A stretch of DNA of 64,000 nucleotides from Cyclobacteriaceae bacterium (GCA_019638395.1 JAHBTX010000002.1:186001-250000), one strand, 5' to 3'. Counted from the stretch's first letter, positions 35,673 to 46,026 are shown. The notes: generated by a model not told the origin, from the sequence alone. Translations and numbers: made by a program.

Positions 35673-38600
35673 TTAAAAAGTTAATCTGACAACCGCACCA
35701 TATCTGCGCATACTTGGCCCGGTCAGGTAATCGAACCCAAGACCAGCGTTAACACCCAAACTGGCAACTTCTGGATCCCACTTAACGTATTTGGGTGCAC
35801 CAAAGGCAAAATACCAAAGGTTGTTTCCATTCAAAGTAATAGATGCTGCTTTAAATGGAGTTTTGCTTAGTAACTGACGCGGCAGGCTATAGCCTAAAGA
35901 AATCTCACGGATGCGAATATTGGTAGCATCAAACATAGCGTTATCGTTACGACCAAAGAACTGTAAGTTAAAACCATAGTCGGCAGCAGTAGCCATAATG
36001 TCGTTTGTAACAAACCCATCGTTCACACCATCGCCATCGGTATCCACACGTTTTACACCTGGAGCAATAAAGGCTAAATCGCGATTCAACACATCTTCAG
36101 AGGCCAACACTCCGCGTGCTAACAAAGCCGAAGGGGTAGAAGCATACATTTTTCCGCCTTTGCGATAATCAAACTGTATAGAAAAGGTAATGCCTTTGAA
36201 CGATAACGAGTTGATCAACGTAGTAAGGTATTGAGGATTTGGATCACCCAGTTCACCAATAATAGGGTCTAATTCATGGAAACCGTCAGCTCCAACTATT
36301 GGGTTACCATTCGGGTCTCTTGCAACTACGGTACCCTTGATTATGTTCATAGGGCGGCCCGGAACTGCAAAGTTTCCAAGATCGGTAAAACCGGCTAATA
36401 CAATCTGATCAATGCCTTCACCAAGTGTAATTACCTTAGGTCTCACCGAAGTAAAATTCCATATAACATCCCATTGGAATCCGTTGCTTAATCTTACCGG
36501 GGTGGCATTCAAACCGATTTCAATACCCTTATTACTAAGTTTTCCCAAATTCAATAAAGTATTTGTAAAACCAGTTGAAGGATCGATGGAAGCATTGGTA
36601 ATCAAATCTTTTGTTCCTCTGTCGTAAACAGTAAAGTCAAGCGAAATCCGTTCGTTCAGGAATTTTGCTTCAAAGCCAGCTTCAATCTCTTGAATAATTT
36701 CACCTCTCAGATTAGGGTTACCCAATTGGTTGGTGAGTGTATGCTCACCAATTACACCACCGGCTGCATTTACAAAACCACGTGCGTTGCTATTAATAAC
36801 ATTGCGGGTATTGTAAGGAGATGGGTATCCGGCAGAAGTTCCATAGTTCAAACGCAACTTAAAATAGTTTAAGGCTTTAGATTTTAAACTCGAAAATGCA
36901 TCTGTAATTACAAATGAAGAACCAACACTGGGATAGAATAAGCTATTGTTACCAGACTCAAGAAATGAAACCCAATCGTTACGTCCTGCTACATTTAGGT
37001 ATAGGAAATTCTTGTAATCGAATTGTAAATCGGAGTAAAGTCCATAGCGTTGAGATTCTTCGTTGTATTGAAATACACGGCCACCGAAGGCATTACTGCG
37101 AGACGAGGAAGTAGTGAAATTGCTATGCCGTAATAAGCCAAAAACAATCTGACCTTCCGAATACAACCCATCGCGTTGGAAATAATCGTTCCGTGCATTA
37201 CCCCCCACGCGGGCACTCAAGTTAATGTCGGATGAAAGGGAACGATTCAAACTCAGAATCAGGTCATGATTCCAAATGGTATTGGTTATAGTTTGAGTTT
37301 GCAAAACACCCTGATCGATTACTGCATACGAAGGACTTAATCCTTTATTAAAGGAGCGATTCTGGCGCTGTGTGTAGTAGTCGAATCCGGCACGATATGT
37401 TAATGATGTGTTTTCATTAAAATCATAGTTTAGCGATGTACTGTTAAAAATACGATCCGTTACATCTGTTTCCCGTGCATACTCTGCAATCCACCGCGCA
37501 TTTGGAATATCACTTCCTGAGCGATACCACACCATTTTCTTTTCTACTGGTGTTTCATAAGGAAATAGTGTTGTGTTGTTGATATCATAGTTTGGAGGAG
37601 AATACAGGAAGTTAGCATATAACGAAGGCACACCTCCAAAGGCTGCGCCACCACCCGTTGCACCATTTAGCGGAGGGGTTGAGAAATCCGTATTCGAGAA
37701 CATCAGGGAAGAATTAATAGATAGCCTGTCTGTAACTGAAGAATTAAAACCGATCGTTGCGTTTATCTTTTTAAGGTCGTTGCCTGGAGCATAACCTTCT
37801 TCGTCAGTATAACCGATAGTGGCGGTTATACCCATCTTTTCACTTCCTCCTGATATTGATAGCGAAGTGTTTGAGACTTTACCGGTACGGAAGAAATCCT
37901 TTACATTCAAAGAGTATTCGTATGGAATGCGCTTAAACATAAAATCGCGCGCAAAAGGATCTCTGCGGGTTGGATCAGTTAAAAATTGATACGGGTGTCC
38001 TACAGAATCTATTTCACGGTAGTTAGCACCCCAGTTGCTAAAGAATTGCGCTGTATTGGTTAACTGCTGGAAACCATTACCGTAGTTCTTTTGAAAATCA
38101 GGCAAAGAAGCTATTTCGTTGAAGGCGTATGTTTGTTGAAATGTTACTTCGGCTGCGCGTTTTTTCTTGGACCCCGATTTTGTGGTAACAACAATAACCC
38201 CATTGCGGCCCTGATCGCCATACAAAACAGTTGCCTGCAAACCTTTTAATACGTTTACACTCTCAATGGCATTCGGATCTAAATCAAGAAAGCGGCTGGT
38301 AGCAGAAGCTGTACCACCAGTTGTAAAACCCGAAGCATCATTCGTGGCTGAGCTAAATGGAACACCATCTACAACCCACAAGGGTTGTGTGTTACCTGTA
38401 ATAGTTGAATAACCGCGGATGTTGATCTGGGAACCTGTTCCAGAAGTACCACCGGTCGGATTAATGGTTACCCCGGGAATTTTTCCCATTAAAATACGGC
38501 CCACATCATTTACCGGCCGAGCCTGAATTGCATCGGAATTTACTCCAGCAACGGCATAACTAAGTGCCCGTTTCTCTTTTGCAAAGCCTTGCCCGGTTAC

Positions 38601-38915
38601 AACAACTTCACCTAGTTGCGTAACATCCAGACCCAGATTCACATTTACAACGGACCGTTCACCTATTGCCTCATCCTTGGAGGCAAAACCAATGAATGAA
38701 AAGGTGAGCGTACCCCCAGAAGCTGGGACAGAAAGACTAAAGTTACCAGAGGCATCGGTAACTGTTCCATTTGTAGTTCCTTTCAGAACTACGTTTACTC
38801 CAGGCAAAGCGGAACCATCTTCTGCAGATGTTACTTTACCCGAAACCACTCGTTCCTGTGCCCATACACTGGCAACAAAAACGAATGAGAAGCATAGTAG
38901 TAAAAACTTCTTCAT
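35673..38915 (-). CDS. SusC/RagA family TonB-linked outer-membrane protein (operon A)
   Basis: TonB-dependent importer of 1080 residues with a signal peptide (MKKFLLLCFSFVFVASVWAQ), carboxypeptidase-regulatory-like domain (about 22-105), plug (about 112-235; GRILMGKIPGVTINPTGGTS, INIRGYSTITG, LYGDQGRNGVIVVTTK) and barrel ending RLTF. The N-terminal 110 residues are almost identical to the other SusC at protein and DNA level, whereas the rest diverges, which indicates tandem duplication or gene conversion at this end. Heads the minus-strand operon A. Confidence 0.96.
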   Translation of the reverse strand: MKKFLLLCFSFVFVASVWAQERVVSGKVTSAEDGSALPGVNVVLKGTTNGTVTDASGNFSLSVPASGGTLTFSFIGFASKDEAIGERSVVNVNLGLDVTQLGEVVVTGQGFAKEKRALSYAVAGVNSDAIQARPVNDVGRILMGKIPGVTINPTGGTSGTGSQINIRGYSTITGNTQPLWVVDGVPFSSATNDASGFTTGGTASATSRFLDLDPNAIESVNVLKGLQATVLYGDQGRNGVIVVTTKSGSKKKRAAEVTFQQTYAFNEIASLPDFQKNYGNGFQQLTNTAQFFSNWGANYREIDSVGHPYQFLTDPTRRDPFARDFMFKRIPYEYSLNVKDFFRTGKVSNTSLSISGGSEKMGITATIGYTDEEGYAPGNDLKKINATIGFNSSVTDRLSINSSLMFSNTDFSTPPLNGATGGGAAFGGVPSLYANFLYSPPNYDINNTTLFPYETPVEKKMVWYRSGSDIPNARWIAEYARETDVTDRIFNSTSLNYDFNENTSLTYRAGFDYYTQRQNRSFNKGLSPSYAVIDQGVLQTQTITNTIWNHDLILSLNRSLSSDINLSARVGGNARNDYFQRDGLYSEGQIVFGLLRHSNFTTSSSRSNAFGGRVFQYNEESQRYGLYSDLQFDYKNFLYLNVAGRNDWVSFLESGNNSLFYPSVGSSFVITDAFSSLKSKALNYFKLRLNYGTSAGYPSPYNTRNVINSNARGFVNAAGGVIGEHTLTNQLGNPNLRGEIIQEIEAGFEAKFLNERISLDFTVYDRGTKDLITNASIDPSTGFTNTLLNLGKLSNKGIEIGLNATPVRLSNGFQWDVIWNFTSVRPKVITLGEGIDQIVLAGFTDLGNFAVPGRPMNIIKGTVVARDPNGNPIVGADGFHELDPIIGELGDPNPQYLTTLINSLSFKGITFSIQFDYRKGGKMYASTPSALLARGVLASEDVLNRDLAFIAPGVKRVDTDGDGVNDGFVTNDIMATAADYGFNLQFFGRNDNAMFDATNIRIREISLGYSLPRQLLSKTPFKAASITLNGNNLWYFAFGAPKYVKWDPEVASLGVNAGLGFDYLTGPSMRRYGAVVRLTF

Positions 38916-39164
38916 AGGTTAGGGTTTAGGTTATTAAAGTGTTAAATCTATAAGATATTCCTAACACAGAAAATACCGCCCCTTATCAGTGTTCAAACAT
39001 TCGTTTGCCCCTAACCATTGTTTGCCAAATAAAATTTATACCGAATCGTTTGCGAACCGAAATATTCTGTGGTTTGTGGCCTTTAATACCGTCCATCAAA
39101 ATAAAATTTGGACTTACGCACATTATTAAATTTTAAAAAAAATCAAAAAAATATAGCATAAAAT

Positions 39165-39196
39165 AAAAAAGCGTCTCAAAAGAGACGCTTTTTTAG
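39165..39196 (-). terminator. Terminator after rpmA
   Basis: AAAAAAGCGTCTC / GAGACGCTTTTTT with an AAAA loop. A seven-base G/C-containing stem with A and T flanks on both sides ends the rplU-rpmA unit and could also act on the other strand. Confidence 0.85.
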
Positions 39197-39219
39197 AAAT
39201 AAACTAAAATTTTAGTCTG

Positions 39220-39477
39220 TCAGGCTTCTGCCTGAACCGATACAAAAGATTTATTAGCTCTTCCCTTTTTAAAAACCACTACACCGTTTGTCAAAGCAAA
39301 CAGGGTATGATCTTTACCCATACCCACATTACGACCCGCATTATGCTTAGTACCGCGTTGGCGTACAATAATATTACCGGCAATCACTTTCTGACCACCA
39401 AATACTTTAATACCTAACCGTTTGCTTTCCGATTCGCGGCCGTTCTTTACTTTACCTTCACCTTTTTTATGTGCCAT
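39220..39477 (-). CDS. rpmA: 50S ribosomal protein L27
   Basis: Large-subunit protein whose N terminus reaches the peptidyl-transferase centre. The 85-residue protein has [41 protein letters not shown] and [12 protein letters not shown]. The start is directly AHKKG, with no cleaved N-terminal extension of the Firmicutes type. It follows rplU by 35 bases. Confidence 0.97.
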   Translation of the reverse strand: MAHKKGEGKVKNGRESESKRLGIKVFGGQKVIAGNIIVRQRGTKHNAGRNVGMGKDHTLFALTNGVVVFKKGRANKSFVSVQAEA

Positions 39478-39512
39478 TGTTCAATTCGAAATTTAAGATT
39501 CAACATTTGGAA

Positions 39513-39821
39513 TTAACCGATGCTTTCAATTTGCACCTTGGTAAACTGCTGGCGGTGGCCATTCTTTACCGCATAACCTTTTCTTCGCTTTTTCTTGAAA
39601 ACAATCACTTTGTTTCCTTTTACGTGCTCCAGTATCTTACCCGATACCTTAACACCTTGTACAGTAGGGGCGCCAACTTCTACACTACCATTATTATCGA
39701 GTAGCAAAACCTTGTCGAACGAAACGTTCGCTCCGGCCTCACCCTCCATCTTAGGAGCGTAGATATATTGGTCTTTAGCCACCTTAAACTGCTTTCCGGC
39801 AATATCTACAATTGCGTACAT
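39513..39821 (-). CDS. rplU: 50S ribosomal protein L21
   Basis: Large-subunit protein. The 102-residue protein has MYAIVDIAGKQFKVAKDQYI, the central VSFDKVLLLDNNG, and the family C-terminal KVIVFKKKRRKGYAVKNGHRQ. First gene of the rplU-rpmA pair; promoter at 39845-39880. Confidence 0.97.
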   Translation of the reverse strand: MYAIVDIAGKQFKVAKDQYIYAPKMEGEAGANVSFDKVLLLDNNGSVEVGAPTVQGVKVSGKILEHVKGNKVIVFKKKRRKGYAVKNGHRQQFTKVQIESIG

Positions 39822-39844
39822 TTTTTTGGATGGTTTAAAATTTT

Positions 39845-39880
39845 GGACTGCAAAGATAAATCAAACCAACACATTACCAA
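39845..39880 (-). promoter_or_regulatory. Promoter for rplU-rpmA
   Basis: On the minus strand: TTG (39878-39880), a 19-base spacer, TATCTTTG (39851-39858), then CAGTCC (39845-39850). It shares TAnnTTTGCAGTCC with the rpsP and rplS promoters. Confidence 0.75.
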
Positions 39881-40350
39881 CCCGTTGAGTGTATATTTTG
39901 TATAAACCCTCGTTTTTATATAATTCTTAAGGGTTATAGGGTTAAAAATCTGATAATCAGAATGAATATCCCCTGTCCTACCTACGGTATAAAGCGGTTT
40001 CTTTAAAACCTGACAGCACGACAAATTGAACAGATAAAGATTCGCAGATTGAGGCAACTTTTTACCTGCTAATTATACTGCGCCCACAACTTTTTTGAGT
40101 GAAAAAACTCAACGAAAAAAAAATTAAAAAATATTCAGTTAAGCACATGGTTCAGTTATCAGATTTAAGTGAATGAAAATGAATGCCTTTTGATGTCCAT
40201 TAATTTGGCTCAACTCATTTCAGTGCCATGTATGATCTGTTATGTCCTTTGATATTACTGCATCATTTCAAATCTTTGTTTCCTTACTCTTTTGCGAAAT
40301 GGCAATCTCACTGCCAACTCGACTTCTAAAGAGAACACAAAAGAATTTTT
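39881..40350. other. AT-rich intergenic region, no gene seen
   Basis: About 470 bases between the rplU promoter and the nrdB leader. No coding frame, tRNA or clear promoter was found. The only structure noticed is a small TTGAGT / ACTCAA hairpin at 40095-40112 followed by an A-rich run. Confidence 0.5.
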
Positions 40351-40378
40351 AGTTAACTGAGGGCTACCAAGTTAACTG
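40351..40378 (+). promoter_or_regulatory. Two AGTTAACTG repeats upstream of nrdB
   Basis: AGTTAACTG at 40351-40359 and 40370-40378, each containing the palindrome AGTTAACT, 19 bases apart start to start, 33 bases before the nrdB ATG. Candidate operator; does not match the NrdR box. Confidence 0.4.
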
Positions 40379-40410
40379 CTATTGTATAACATTAATGGAT
40401 AATTTTTTCT

Positions 40411-41397
40411 ATGAGCGCCAACCTGCCCGAACCAATCCTTAAAGAAAACAAAGACCGCTTTGTGCTCTTCCCTATCGTTCATCACGACATCTGGAAATTT
40501 TATAAACAGGCTGAAGCCAGTTTTTGGACAGCCGAAGAGATAGACCTGAGCCAGGATATGAAAGACTGGTTGAACATGAATGACGGAGAAAGGCATTTTA
40601 TTACCCACGTGCTGGCATTTTTTGCTGCCAGCGATGGCATTGTAAACGAAAACCTGGCCGAACACTTTGTAGGCGAAGTTCAATACACCGAAGCCAAGTT
40701 TTTTTATGGCTTCCAGATCACTATCGAGAACATTCACTCCGAAACGTACTCTTTGTTAATAGACACGTATGTAAAAGATCCGAAAGAAAAAGATAAACTC
40801 TTCCACGCCATTGACACCATGGATTGTGTGAAGAAAAAGGCCGACTGGGCTTTGCGTTGGATTTCGCAAGGAAATTTTCAGGAGCGCCTTATAGCTTTTG
40901 CCGCAGTAGAAGGAATTTTCTTTTCCGGATCATTCTGCTCTATTTTCTGGCTGAAGAAACGCGGCCTGATGCCCGGTCTTACTTTCTCTAACGAACTCAT
41001 CTCGCGCGATGAAGGCTTGCATTGCGATTTTGCTTGCCATATTTACACCCAGCATGTGGTTAACAAATTACCAGAACAACGCATCGTTGATATTATTAAA
41101 GATGCCGTTGAAATTGAAAAAGAATTTGTTACCGATGCTTTGCCCGTTAACCTGATTGGCATGAATGCCGCCCAGATGCGCCAATACATCGAATTTGTGG
41201 CCGATCGCTTACTGAACGAATTAATCGGAAAAAAAATCTATAACGCAACCAACCCTTTCGATTTTATGGATATGATTTCGTTGCGGGGAAAAACCAACTT
41301 CTTCGAAAAGCGCGTGGCCGAGTATCAGAAAGCCGGAGTAATGAACAGTATGGAAAAAGATTCTACTCCTAAGTTTTCGCTAAACGAAGATTTTTAA
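40411..41397 (+). CDS. nrdB: Ribonucleotide reductase class Ia small subunit
   Basis: R2 subunit holding the diiron-tyrosyl radical that starts reduction of ribonucleotides. The 328-residue protein has [39 protein letters not shown], in which Tyr99 aligns with the radical tyrosine of mouse R2, and the second half of the iron site further on ([15 protein letters not shown]). The C-terminal tail FSLNEDF is the R1-binding peptide. It resembles the eukaryotic type more than E. coli NrdB. nrdA follows after 55 bases. Confidence 0.96.
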   Translation: MSANLPEPILKENKDRFVLFPIVHHDIWKFYKQAEASFWTAEEIDLSQDMKDWLNMNDGERHFITHVLAFFAASDGIVNENLAEHFVGEVQYTEAKFFYGFQITIENIHSETYSLLIDTYVKDPKEKDKLFHAIDTMDCVKKKADWALRWISQGNFQERLIAFAAVEGIFFSGSFCSIFWLKKRGLMPGLTFSNELISRDEGLHCDFACHIYTQHVVNKLPEQRIVDIIKDAVEIEKEFVTDALPVNLIGMNAAQMRQYIEFVADRLLNELIGKKIYNATNPFDFMDMISLRGKTNFFEKRVAEYQKAGVMNSMEKDSTPKFSLNEDF

Positions 41398-41452
41398 TAC
41401 ATTCGATCACATTTTTTAAACTTTCTTTTTTTACCAACACAACCCTATTCTA

Positions 41453-43918
41453 ATGCTCGTACTAAAACGTGACGGACACCGGGAGTCCGTAAAGTTTGAT
41501 AAAATCACTGCCCGCATTGAAAAACTCTGCTACGGTTTAGATCCCAAATTTGTCAACCCAGTAGAGGTGGCTATGAAAGTGATTAATGGCTTGTATGATG
41601 GCGTTTCAACTCAGGAACTGGACAACCTGGCTGCAGAAATAGCTGCTACCATGACCACGCGCCACCCTGACTTTGCCAAGCTTGCGGCACGCATTGCCGT
41701 TTCCAACCTGCACAAGGTTACCAGTAAGTCTTTCTCGAATACGATGAAAAGACTTTACACGTATGTAGATCCGAAAACCGGACAGAACGCCCCGCTTATC
41801 TCTAAAGAAACATGGCGGGTAATTAAAGAAAATGCAGCCGAACTGGATGCGGCCATTCTTTATGATCGCGATTTCAGTTACGATTTCTTCGGATTTAAAA
41901 CCCTGGAACGGTCGTACCTGATGAAGGTTGACGGAAAAGTAGTAGAGCGCCCACAACACCTGTTGATGCGCGTGGCCGTGGGCATTCATGGTGAAGATAT
42001 TCCAGCAGCCATCGAAACCTACAACTTGCTATCAGAGAAATGGTTTACTCACGCTACGCCTACGCTGTTTAATGCAGGCACACCTAAGCCACAGCTTTCA
42101 TCATGTTTCCTGCTTACTATGAAGGATGATAGCATTGACGGCATTTACGATACCTTGAAACAAACCGCTAAGATCTCGCAATCGGCTGGTGGTATTGGCC
42201 TTAGCATTCACAACGTGCGTGCGAAAGGTTCTTACATAAAAGGAACAGGCGGCACATCAAATGGCATTGTGCCCATGTTGCGCAATTTTGATATGACGGC
42301 CCGCTACGTAGATCAGGGTGGTGGCAAACGCAAAGGCAGTTTTGCTATTTACCTGGAGCCCTGGCATGCCGATGTGTTTGATTTTCTTGAACTGAAGAAG
42401 AATCACGGCAAGGAAGAAATGCGTGCGCGCGATTTGTTCTATGCCATGTGGATTCCTGATTTGTTTATGAAACGAATCGAGAACAATGAAATGTGGTCAC
42501 TCTTTTGCCCGAACGAAGCACCCGGCCTTGCCGATTGCTGGGGCGAAGAGTTTGAGCGCCTCTATGAAAAATACGAGAAAGAAGGCAAAGCCCGCAGACA
42601 AGTAAAAGCACAAGACCTTTGGTTCGAAATTCTGGAAGCCCAGATTGAAACCGGAACACCTTATATGCTTTACAAAGATGCGGCTAACCGTAAATCAAAC
42701 CAGAAGCATTTAGGTACGATCAAGTCGAGCAACTTGTGTACAGAAATTATTGAGTACACTTCGCCCGATGAAGTAGCCGTGTGTAACCTGGCCTCAATTG
42801 CACTACCTAAGTTTGTAACCGAAGATGGTAAGTTCGATCACCAGAAGTTGTATGAGATCACCAAAGTGGTAACACGCAACCTGAACAAGGTAATTGATGT
42901 AAACTACTATCCGGTAATTGAAGCTCGCAACAGCAACATGCGCCACCGCCCTATTGGCATTGGTGTGCAAGGTTTGGCTGATGCCTTTATTCTGTTGCGT
43001 ATGCCGTTCGATTCTCCGGAAGCACGCGGACTAAATAAAGACATTCACGAAACCATCTACTTCGCAGCTATGGAAGCTTCTATGGAGCTTTCTAAACTGC
43101 AAGGCCCATACGAAACCTTTAAGGGTTCTCCCGTATCGAAAGGAATTTTCCAATTTGATATGTGGGGTGTAACACCAGATTCGGGTCGTTGGGATTGGGA
43201 AAACCTGAAGAAAGAAGTAAAACAACACGGTGTGCGTAACTCGTTGTTGCTGGCACCTATGCCTACGGCTTCTACTTCACAAATTCTGGGTAACAATGAA
43301 TGTTTTGAACCTTATACGTCAAACATTTACACCCGCAGAACTTTATCGGGTGAGTTTATTATTGCCAACAAGCATTTAATGAAAGACCTGATTGGTTTAG
43401 GCTTGTGGAATGAAAACATGCGCCAGAAATTAATTGCTACCAACGGTTCGGTACAACCTATTGCTGAAATTCCGCAAAACATTAAGGATATCTACAAAAC
43501 TGTTTGGGAGATTTCGCAAAAGGCGATTATTGATATGAGTGCCGACCGTGGAGCTTACATCTGCCAGAGCCAGAGTCTAAATATTCACTTAACCGATCCT
43601 AACTTTGGTAAACTTACTTCTATGCACTTCTATGCCTGGAAGAAAGGTTTGAAAACCGGTATGTACTACCTGCGTTCAACGGCTGCAGCCGATGCAATCA
43701 AGTTTACGCTTGATAAATCTGCTGTACAACAACCCGTAGCAGCACAAACTGCTACTGTAACAGCCGAGCCCGTAGTAACTTATGCAGCTGCAAAAGAAAC
43801 GCAGCAAACAATTGCTTACAACGAGCCTGAGATTAAACTTTCAGATCTGGATCAAAAGCGTGCCGATATGGCTTGCTCGTTAGATAATCCCGAAGCCTGT
43901 GAGGCTTGTGGATCGTAA
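41453..43918 (+). CDS. nrdA: Ribonucleotide reductase class Ia large subunit
   Basis: Catalytic R1 subunit. The 821-residue protein has an N-terminal ATP-cone (residues 1-90, [20 protein letters not shown]), the active-site cysteines Cys218 (LSSCFLL), Cys429 (SSNLCTEI) and Cys444 (VAVCNLAS), Glu431 of the same loop, and a C-terminal flexible arm ending CEACGS with the redox pair Cys816/Cys819. The numbering of the three active-site cysteines is the same as in human R1, so this is the eukaryote-like branch. The linker before the tail is rich in A, V, T and Q. A terminator follows. Confidence 0.96.
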   Translation: MLVLKRDGHRESVKFDKITARIEKLCYGLDPKFVNPVEVAMKVINGLYDGVSTQELDNLAAEIAATMTTRHPDFAKLAARIAVSNLHKVTSKSFSNTMKRLYTYVDPKTGQNAPLISKETWRVIKENAAELDAAILYDRDFSYDFFGFKTLERSYLMKVDGKVVERPQHLLMRVAVGIHGEDIPAAIETYNLLSEKWFTHATPTLFNAGTPKPQLSSCFLLTMKDDSIDGIYDTLKQTAKISQSAGGIGLSIHNVRAKGSYIKGTGGTSNGIVPMLRNFDMTARYVDQGGGKRKGSFAIYLEPWHADVFDFLELKKNHGKEEMRARDLFYAMWIPDLFMKRIENNEMWSLFCPNEAPGLADCWGEEFERLYEKYEKEGKARRQVKAQDLWFEILEAQIETGTPYMLYKDAANRKSNQKHLGTIKSSNLCTEIIEYTSPDEVAVCNLASIALPKFVTEDGKFDHQKLYEITKVVTRNLNKVIDVNYYPVIEARNSNMRHRPIGIGVQGLADAFILLRMPFDSPEARGLNKDIHETIYFAAMEASMELSKLQGPYETFKGSPVSKGIFQFDMWGVTPDSGRWDWENLKKEVKQHGVRNSLLLAPMPTASTSQILGNNECFEPYTSNIYTRRTLSGEFIIANKHLMKDLIGLGLWNENMRQKLIATNGSVQPIAEIPQNIKDIYKTVWEISQKAIIDMSADRGAYICQSQSLNIHLTDPNFGKLTSMHFYAWKKGLKTGMYYLRSTAAADAIKFTLDKSAVQQPVAAQTATVTAEPVVTYAAAKETQQTIAYNEPEIKLSDLDQKRADMACSLDNPEACEACGS

Positions 43919-43938
43919 TTGATCTATTACCCTAAAGC

Positions 43939-43971
43939 AAAAGCCCCGAATGGAAGTTCGGGGCTTTTTTA
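43939..43971. terminator. Terminator after nrdA
   Basis: AAAGCCCCGAA / TTCGGGGCTTT with a six-base loop and a T run. It lies between nrdA and the convergent nuclease-like gene. Confidence 0.9.
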
Positions 43972-43995
43972 TTGGAGGGTCACAAAGCGTATTTT

Positions 43996-44865
43996 TCAAC
44001 TATTATAGTTTGATTCCGCTTTAATCAAAAGCTCCTTTAAAGTACTGTAATGCTTCACTATATCACCCTTGCTAAATCTCAATCTATAATTTCCCCAACG
44101 GCTGTCATAACCCATTTCCTCAATTTCAGCCTTTTCAATGATTTCATCAATTTCTGGCGACTTAGGAAGTTTAAGTTCAAGACGCATATAATTTTTCTTA
44201 GGCCTACAAATTGCGAAATTATTTGCTTGCCCATTTGTTGAAAATCCAATGTAAAACTTGTTATACTTTAGAGTATAACCAGACTTAAAACTATTTACAA
44301 TGTCAAGAATTTCGTCAACCATTTTTACAGTAGTGTCTGAGCCGCGGTTTAACCAATAGTCACGATTGGTTACAGCCTGAACCTCTTCATCTTCCTCAAC
44401 AAGGCCAAGTGGCATTTCATCAAGCACTTTTGTGAATACAAGGCCAATCTCATTACCAAATTTAAAAGCATTCATTTGGATGGCTATAAGAGGAATAAAG
44501 CCATTAAACAAACTGATTACGTTTAAAAATCTACTTGTAATGTCCTCAGCTATAATAACCGCACAATGGTCATACTGTGGATATCTTTTCTTTTCAATAT
44601 CCCAATACTCTATGGTCCGTATAATATGGCTTTCGTCTGTTTTACCAAGTTGAATTTCAATTTCATAACGTCTGTTTGTATCAGGGTCTTGCATTAAAAG
44701 ATCTAATCTACCGGAACGAGGCTGACTACGTTCTTTGTCTTTTAACACTAAATCTCCTAGTCCAATCATTGATGGATCTTCAGCAATTTTCTCTTGGATA
44801 ATTTTCTCCGTGATCTCTGGATGATTTTTAAGTTCTATTCTCTCTGGTTTAAATATTTTCATCAA
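43996..44865 (-). CDS. PD-(D/E)XK-like nuclease with DUF5655-like C terminus
   Basis: A 289-residue protein. Residues about 52-80 have the arrangement RLDLLM...RYEIEIQLGK, that is Asp, then Glu-x-Glu/Gln with a following lysine, typical of PD-(D/E)XK-fold nucleases related to the NucS/DUF91 type. The C-terminal part (about 205-285, FYIGFSTNGQ...MRLELKLPKS...YRLRFSKGDIVKHYSTLKEL) resembles DUF5655, a domain often joined to restriction-type nucleases. It could act in DNA repair or defence; no methyltransferase partner is adjacent. Function inferred from the motif only. Confidence 0.6.
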   Translation of the reverse strand: MMKIFKPERIELKNHPEITEKIIQEKIAEDPSMIGLGDLVLKDKERSQPRSGRLDLLMQDPDTNRRYEIEIQLGKTDESHIIRTIEYWDIEKKRYPQYDHCAVIIAEDITSRFLNVISLFNGFIPLIAIQMNAFKFGNEIGLVFTKVLDEMPLGLVEEDEEVQAVTNRDYWLNRGSDTTVKMVDEILDIVNSFKSGYTLKYNKFYIGFSTNGQANNFAICRPKKNYMRLELKLPKSPEIDEIIEKAEIEEMGYDSRWGNYRLRFSKGDIVKHYSTLKELLIKAESNYNS

Positions 44866-44952
44866 TTCAAATGATTATAGACTATACCGCACTTTTTATT
44901 GCTTAAAGATTGCCAAAAGGCACATCAGTAACTTTAATCTCTTTGAATCGAA

Positions 44953-45306
44953 CTAAAACGGTAAATCATCACTTCCGCCACTCTCCGGAATAAAATCATC
45001 TGTTGGTGGTGGTGCTTCGTTGCTTCCGGCACTACCCGAGCGGGTAATTTTCCATACGCGGGCTTCTGTGTACCACCGGCCATTATATTCGCGACTCTCC
45101 AGATTAATCGAGGCCGTTATCTTTTCTCCAATGGTAACCCGGTTTTCATCCACCTTTTCGCCCCACAGCGACAAGCAAACTTTTTTGGGATACTGACCTG
45201 GTGTTTCTAAAATAAATTCCTGCTTCTTCCACGCATTTCCGGTCTTTCCTTGTCCGCTTTGTAGCGGCAAAAGCGCCACCACTACACCACTAATGTCCAT
45301 TGCCAT
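44953..45306 (-). CDS. DUF3127 protein with SSB-like acidic tail
   Basis: A 117-residue protein. The first 95 residues match DUF3127 (VVVALLPLQSGQGKTGNAWKKQ.FILETPGQYPKKVCLSLWG, then ITASINLESREYNGRWYTEARVWKI), an OB-fold-like domain considered single-strand-DNA-binding in some phages. The end GGSDDLPF closely resembles the acidic SSB C-terminal peptide (DD-x-P-F) that recruits replication and repair proteins. The start overlaps the end of the Uma2 gene by one base, so the pair looks co-transcribed. Confidence 0.78.
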   Translation of the reverse strand: MAMDISGVVVALLPLQSGQGKTGNAWKKQEFILETPGQYPKKVCLSLWGEKVDENRVTIGEKITASINLESREYNGRWYTEARVWKITRSGSAGSNEAPPPTDDFIPESGGSDDLPF

Positions 45307-45887
45307 TATACTAATAGTTTTAAGTTAAGATTAAGTTCAGGAAGTACATCCAACCCATCGAGTTGGCCTTCAAAATTTTCAAAAGTTTTCACTACACCGG
45401 CTTGTGTATAAATCCAGGCTTTTTTTGCGATGGGATCAATCAACCAACCCAACCGGCAACCATTAGCCATCCAACTATTCATTTTTTCTTTTAGTTGTTG
45501 AATAGAATCAGATGGTGATCGCACTTCAATCACAAAATCCGGGCAAACCGGGGCAAATTTTTCTTGTTGTGATTTTGTCAATGATTCCCATCTCTGTTTC
45601 ATTACAAACGCTGCGTCTGCGGAAAAAACAGATCCATCCGGCAACTTGAATCCAGCTGATGACTCAAATAAATAGCCCAAATCATTTTGTTTATCCAACC
45701 AGTTAAGCAACTCGCGGTTGATCCGCATGAGGAGATTGGATGTTAAACTTCCAGATGGCGACATAATTATTAATTGACCTTGTTTGTTACGCTCGATCTT
45801 AAACCAATCGTTAGCCGCACAGAAATCGAACAGTTCGTCATCAGTAAACTGTTGATTGGATGGAAATTTTAATACGATCGGCTCCAT
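45306..45887 (-). CDS. Uma2 family (PD-(D/E)XK fold) protein
   Basis: A 193-residue member of the Uma2/DUF820 family of PD-(D/E)XK-fold proteins, common in Bacteroidota and cyanobacteria, with unknown cellular function. The signature is APVCPDFVIEVRSPSD, then LKEKMNSWMANGCRLGWLID and a C-terminal AKKAWIY. The start at 45887 (MEPIVLKFPS) is preferred over an ATG five codons earlier. It is paired with the DUF3127 gene by a one-base overlap. Confidence 0.85.
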   Translation of the reverse strand: MEPIVLKFPSNQQFTDDELFDFCAANDWFKIERNKQGQLIIMSPSGSLTSNLLMRINRELLNWLDKQNDLGYLFESSAGFKLPDGSVFSADAAFVMKQRWESLTKSQQEKFAPVCPDFVIEVRSPSDSIQQLKEKMNSWMANGCRLGWLIDPIAKKAWIYTQAGVVKTFENFEGQLDGLDVLPELNLNLKLLV

Positions 45888-46026
45888 ATGGTAAAAATAC
45901 AAATTCCGCTTTAAAAGTTAGTGAGTTCTAGGACTTAACAAAATTGAGACCTAATCGCGCAAAAACTGGTACAACGGTTCCAAATAAATGAATGCTTGAG
46001 CGTGATGGATACCGCTTCAGTATTTC

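Noticed and set aside
25796-38915. Mobile element behind the SusCD duplication
   Set aside because: No transposase, terminal repeats or integrase seen between or around the two operons.
39881-40350. Possible small RNA or tRNA in the rplU-nrdB gap
   Set aside because: No cloverleaf, promoter or terminator pair was found; only an AT-rich stretch.
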